Origin: Trissonchulus latispiculum
Taxonomy: Eukaryota; Nematoda; Enoplea; Enoplida; Ironidae
Direction: 5' to 3'
NCBI GenBank assembly: GCA_030248195.1
Contig: JASAND010012549.1
Coordinates: 1 to 64,000 of the forward strand
DNA: 64,000 nucleotides
Part shown: piece by piece, positions 63,353 to 64,000 of the stretch
Layout of the letters: the number at the start of each line of letters is the position of its first letter
How positions within the stretch are numbered: the stretch's first letter is position 1
Translations under genes and position numbers: made by a program
The notes under the pieces: generated by a model
What the model saw: the letters and a program-made list of their open reading frames with translations, nothing else
Database searches by the model: none
What the model was told of the DNA's origin: nothing

Positions 63353-64000
63353 CTAGAAAACAATAATTATTGTAAAAACAAAATTAAGAGTTATTTCAAA
63401 TTTCAAAATGCCACTTGCTTGTAGTCAATAAACATTTTCATTGGTGGAATTTTCGAGAAAATATCAAAAGGTAACGTAGTTTTAGAACGGTCGAAGGTTT
63501 TAAAAATAACAAACTAGGTAACAAACAGCAACATCGTAATGAGCCAGTCACACTTGCACGCAGATACACGGAAAATACACAAAAAATTCTGAAAGTGTAT
63601 GTAAATTTAAAAGACAAGGTTCAAGAAAATGGCCAAATTTTACCATTTTCAAACCAACTTTTCAAAACATTTTCCGGCTTCGCAGGATTTTTAACGAAAT
63701 TTTCATTATTTTAGTCTTTTTCTAAATTTTTTTTTTTTTTTTAAAATTGTCCATTTTTATCGAGTTTTTAGCAGTTTAGACACAGAAAAACCCGCGAAAA
63801 CTAGAAAATTTCGAAACATCCCATTTTCGGTGAGCCCCCTAAATTTTGGCCTAAAAATAAGAAAGCAGCTAGCACCTCCTCAGAGTACGGTTGTTTTGAT
63901 TTTTGATTACCGAATCGAATCAATACTGTTTTGATGCAACTTTTGGTTTTTAAGTAATCGTACTGTGACTCAAATCATTTAAGCTTTGCAGCAAAAAATC
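63353..64000. other. VDAC intron, continuing beyond the window
   Basis: AT-rich with T-runs and AAAATTTTCCGGCTTCGC-type sequence resembling the G/C-run elements. No exon recognised. Confidence 0.45.

Overview
This is a window of an animal genome. Genes are split by GT-AG introns whose phases fit together, and the families are animal ones: the distal C-terminus of an L-type (Cav1) calcium channel, an IL-17-receptor-type SEFIR receptor, a Ly6/uPAR GPI-anchored protein, a secreted LDLa-repeat protein and VDAC. It is probably an invertebrate. The sequence is AT-rich, with many G or C homopolymers, and most of it is transposon-derived. The phylum cannot be fixed from the sequence. All exon models below were assembled by hand from splice sites and frame, with no transcript evidence.

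Layout. 1-6.7 kb: apparent intron of the Cav1 gene with three DNA-transposon-like elements. 6.69-10.96 kb (+): last six coding exons of Cav1, then its 3' UTR. 11.9-14.5 kb: a TTAA-flanked element and two GGCCCG-rich blocks. 14.5-16.9 kb (-): a complete four-exon gene for a small secreted protein with two LDLa domains. 16.7-27.2 kb: a tandem duplication of about 3.7 kb. Each copy carries the promoter and signal-peptide exon of the LDLa gene plus the transmembrane and SEFIR exons of the receptor; copy A also holds a 1.48-kb terminal-inverted-repeat (TIR) element. 27-40.9 kb (-): ten small ectodomain exons of the SEFIR receptor, with an intact 4.2-kb non-LTR retrotransposon and a hairpin-capped minisatellite element in its introns. 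41-51.5 kb: mobile-element-rich DNA with TA-flanked MITEs, SINE-like units, two more hairpin-capped elements and G/C-run elements. 53.6-54.6 kb (+): Ly6/uPAR gene. 55-57 kb: palindromic repeats. 57.4-63.4 kb (-): last three exons of VDAC, with introns full of TTAA elements and a 2-kb foldback element; its 5' exons lie beyond the window.

Two things stand out. First, the duplication covers the facing ends of two neighbouring minus-strand genes, so the receptor may have two alternative 3' ends and the LDLa gene two promoters. Copy A also gains an in-frame ATG that could produce a receptor without an ectodomain. Second, there is a family of elements (28.0-30.7, 45.5-47.6 and 47.6-49.2 kb) that begin with a short GCTCC hairpin, carry about 145-bp minisatellites that can differ completely between copies, share a tail, and end in a near-perfect 15-16-bp stem with a 4-nt loop. 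They resemble non-autonomous Helentron or pearl-type elements.
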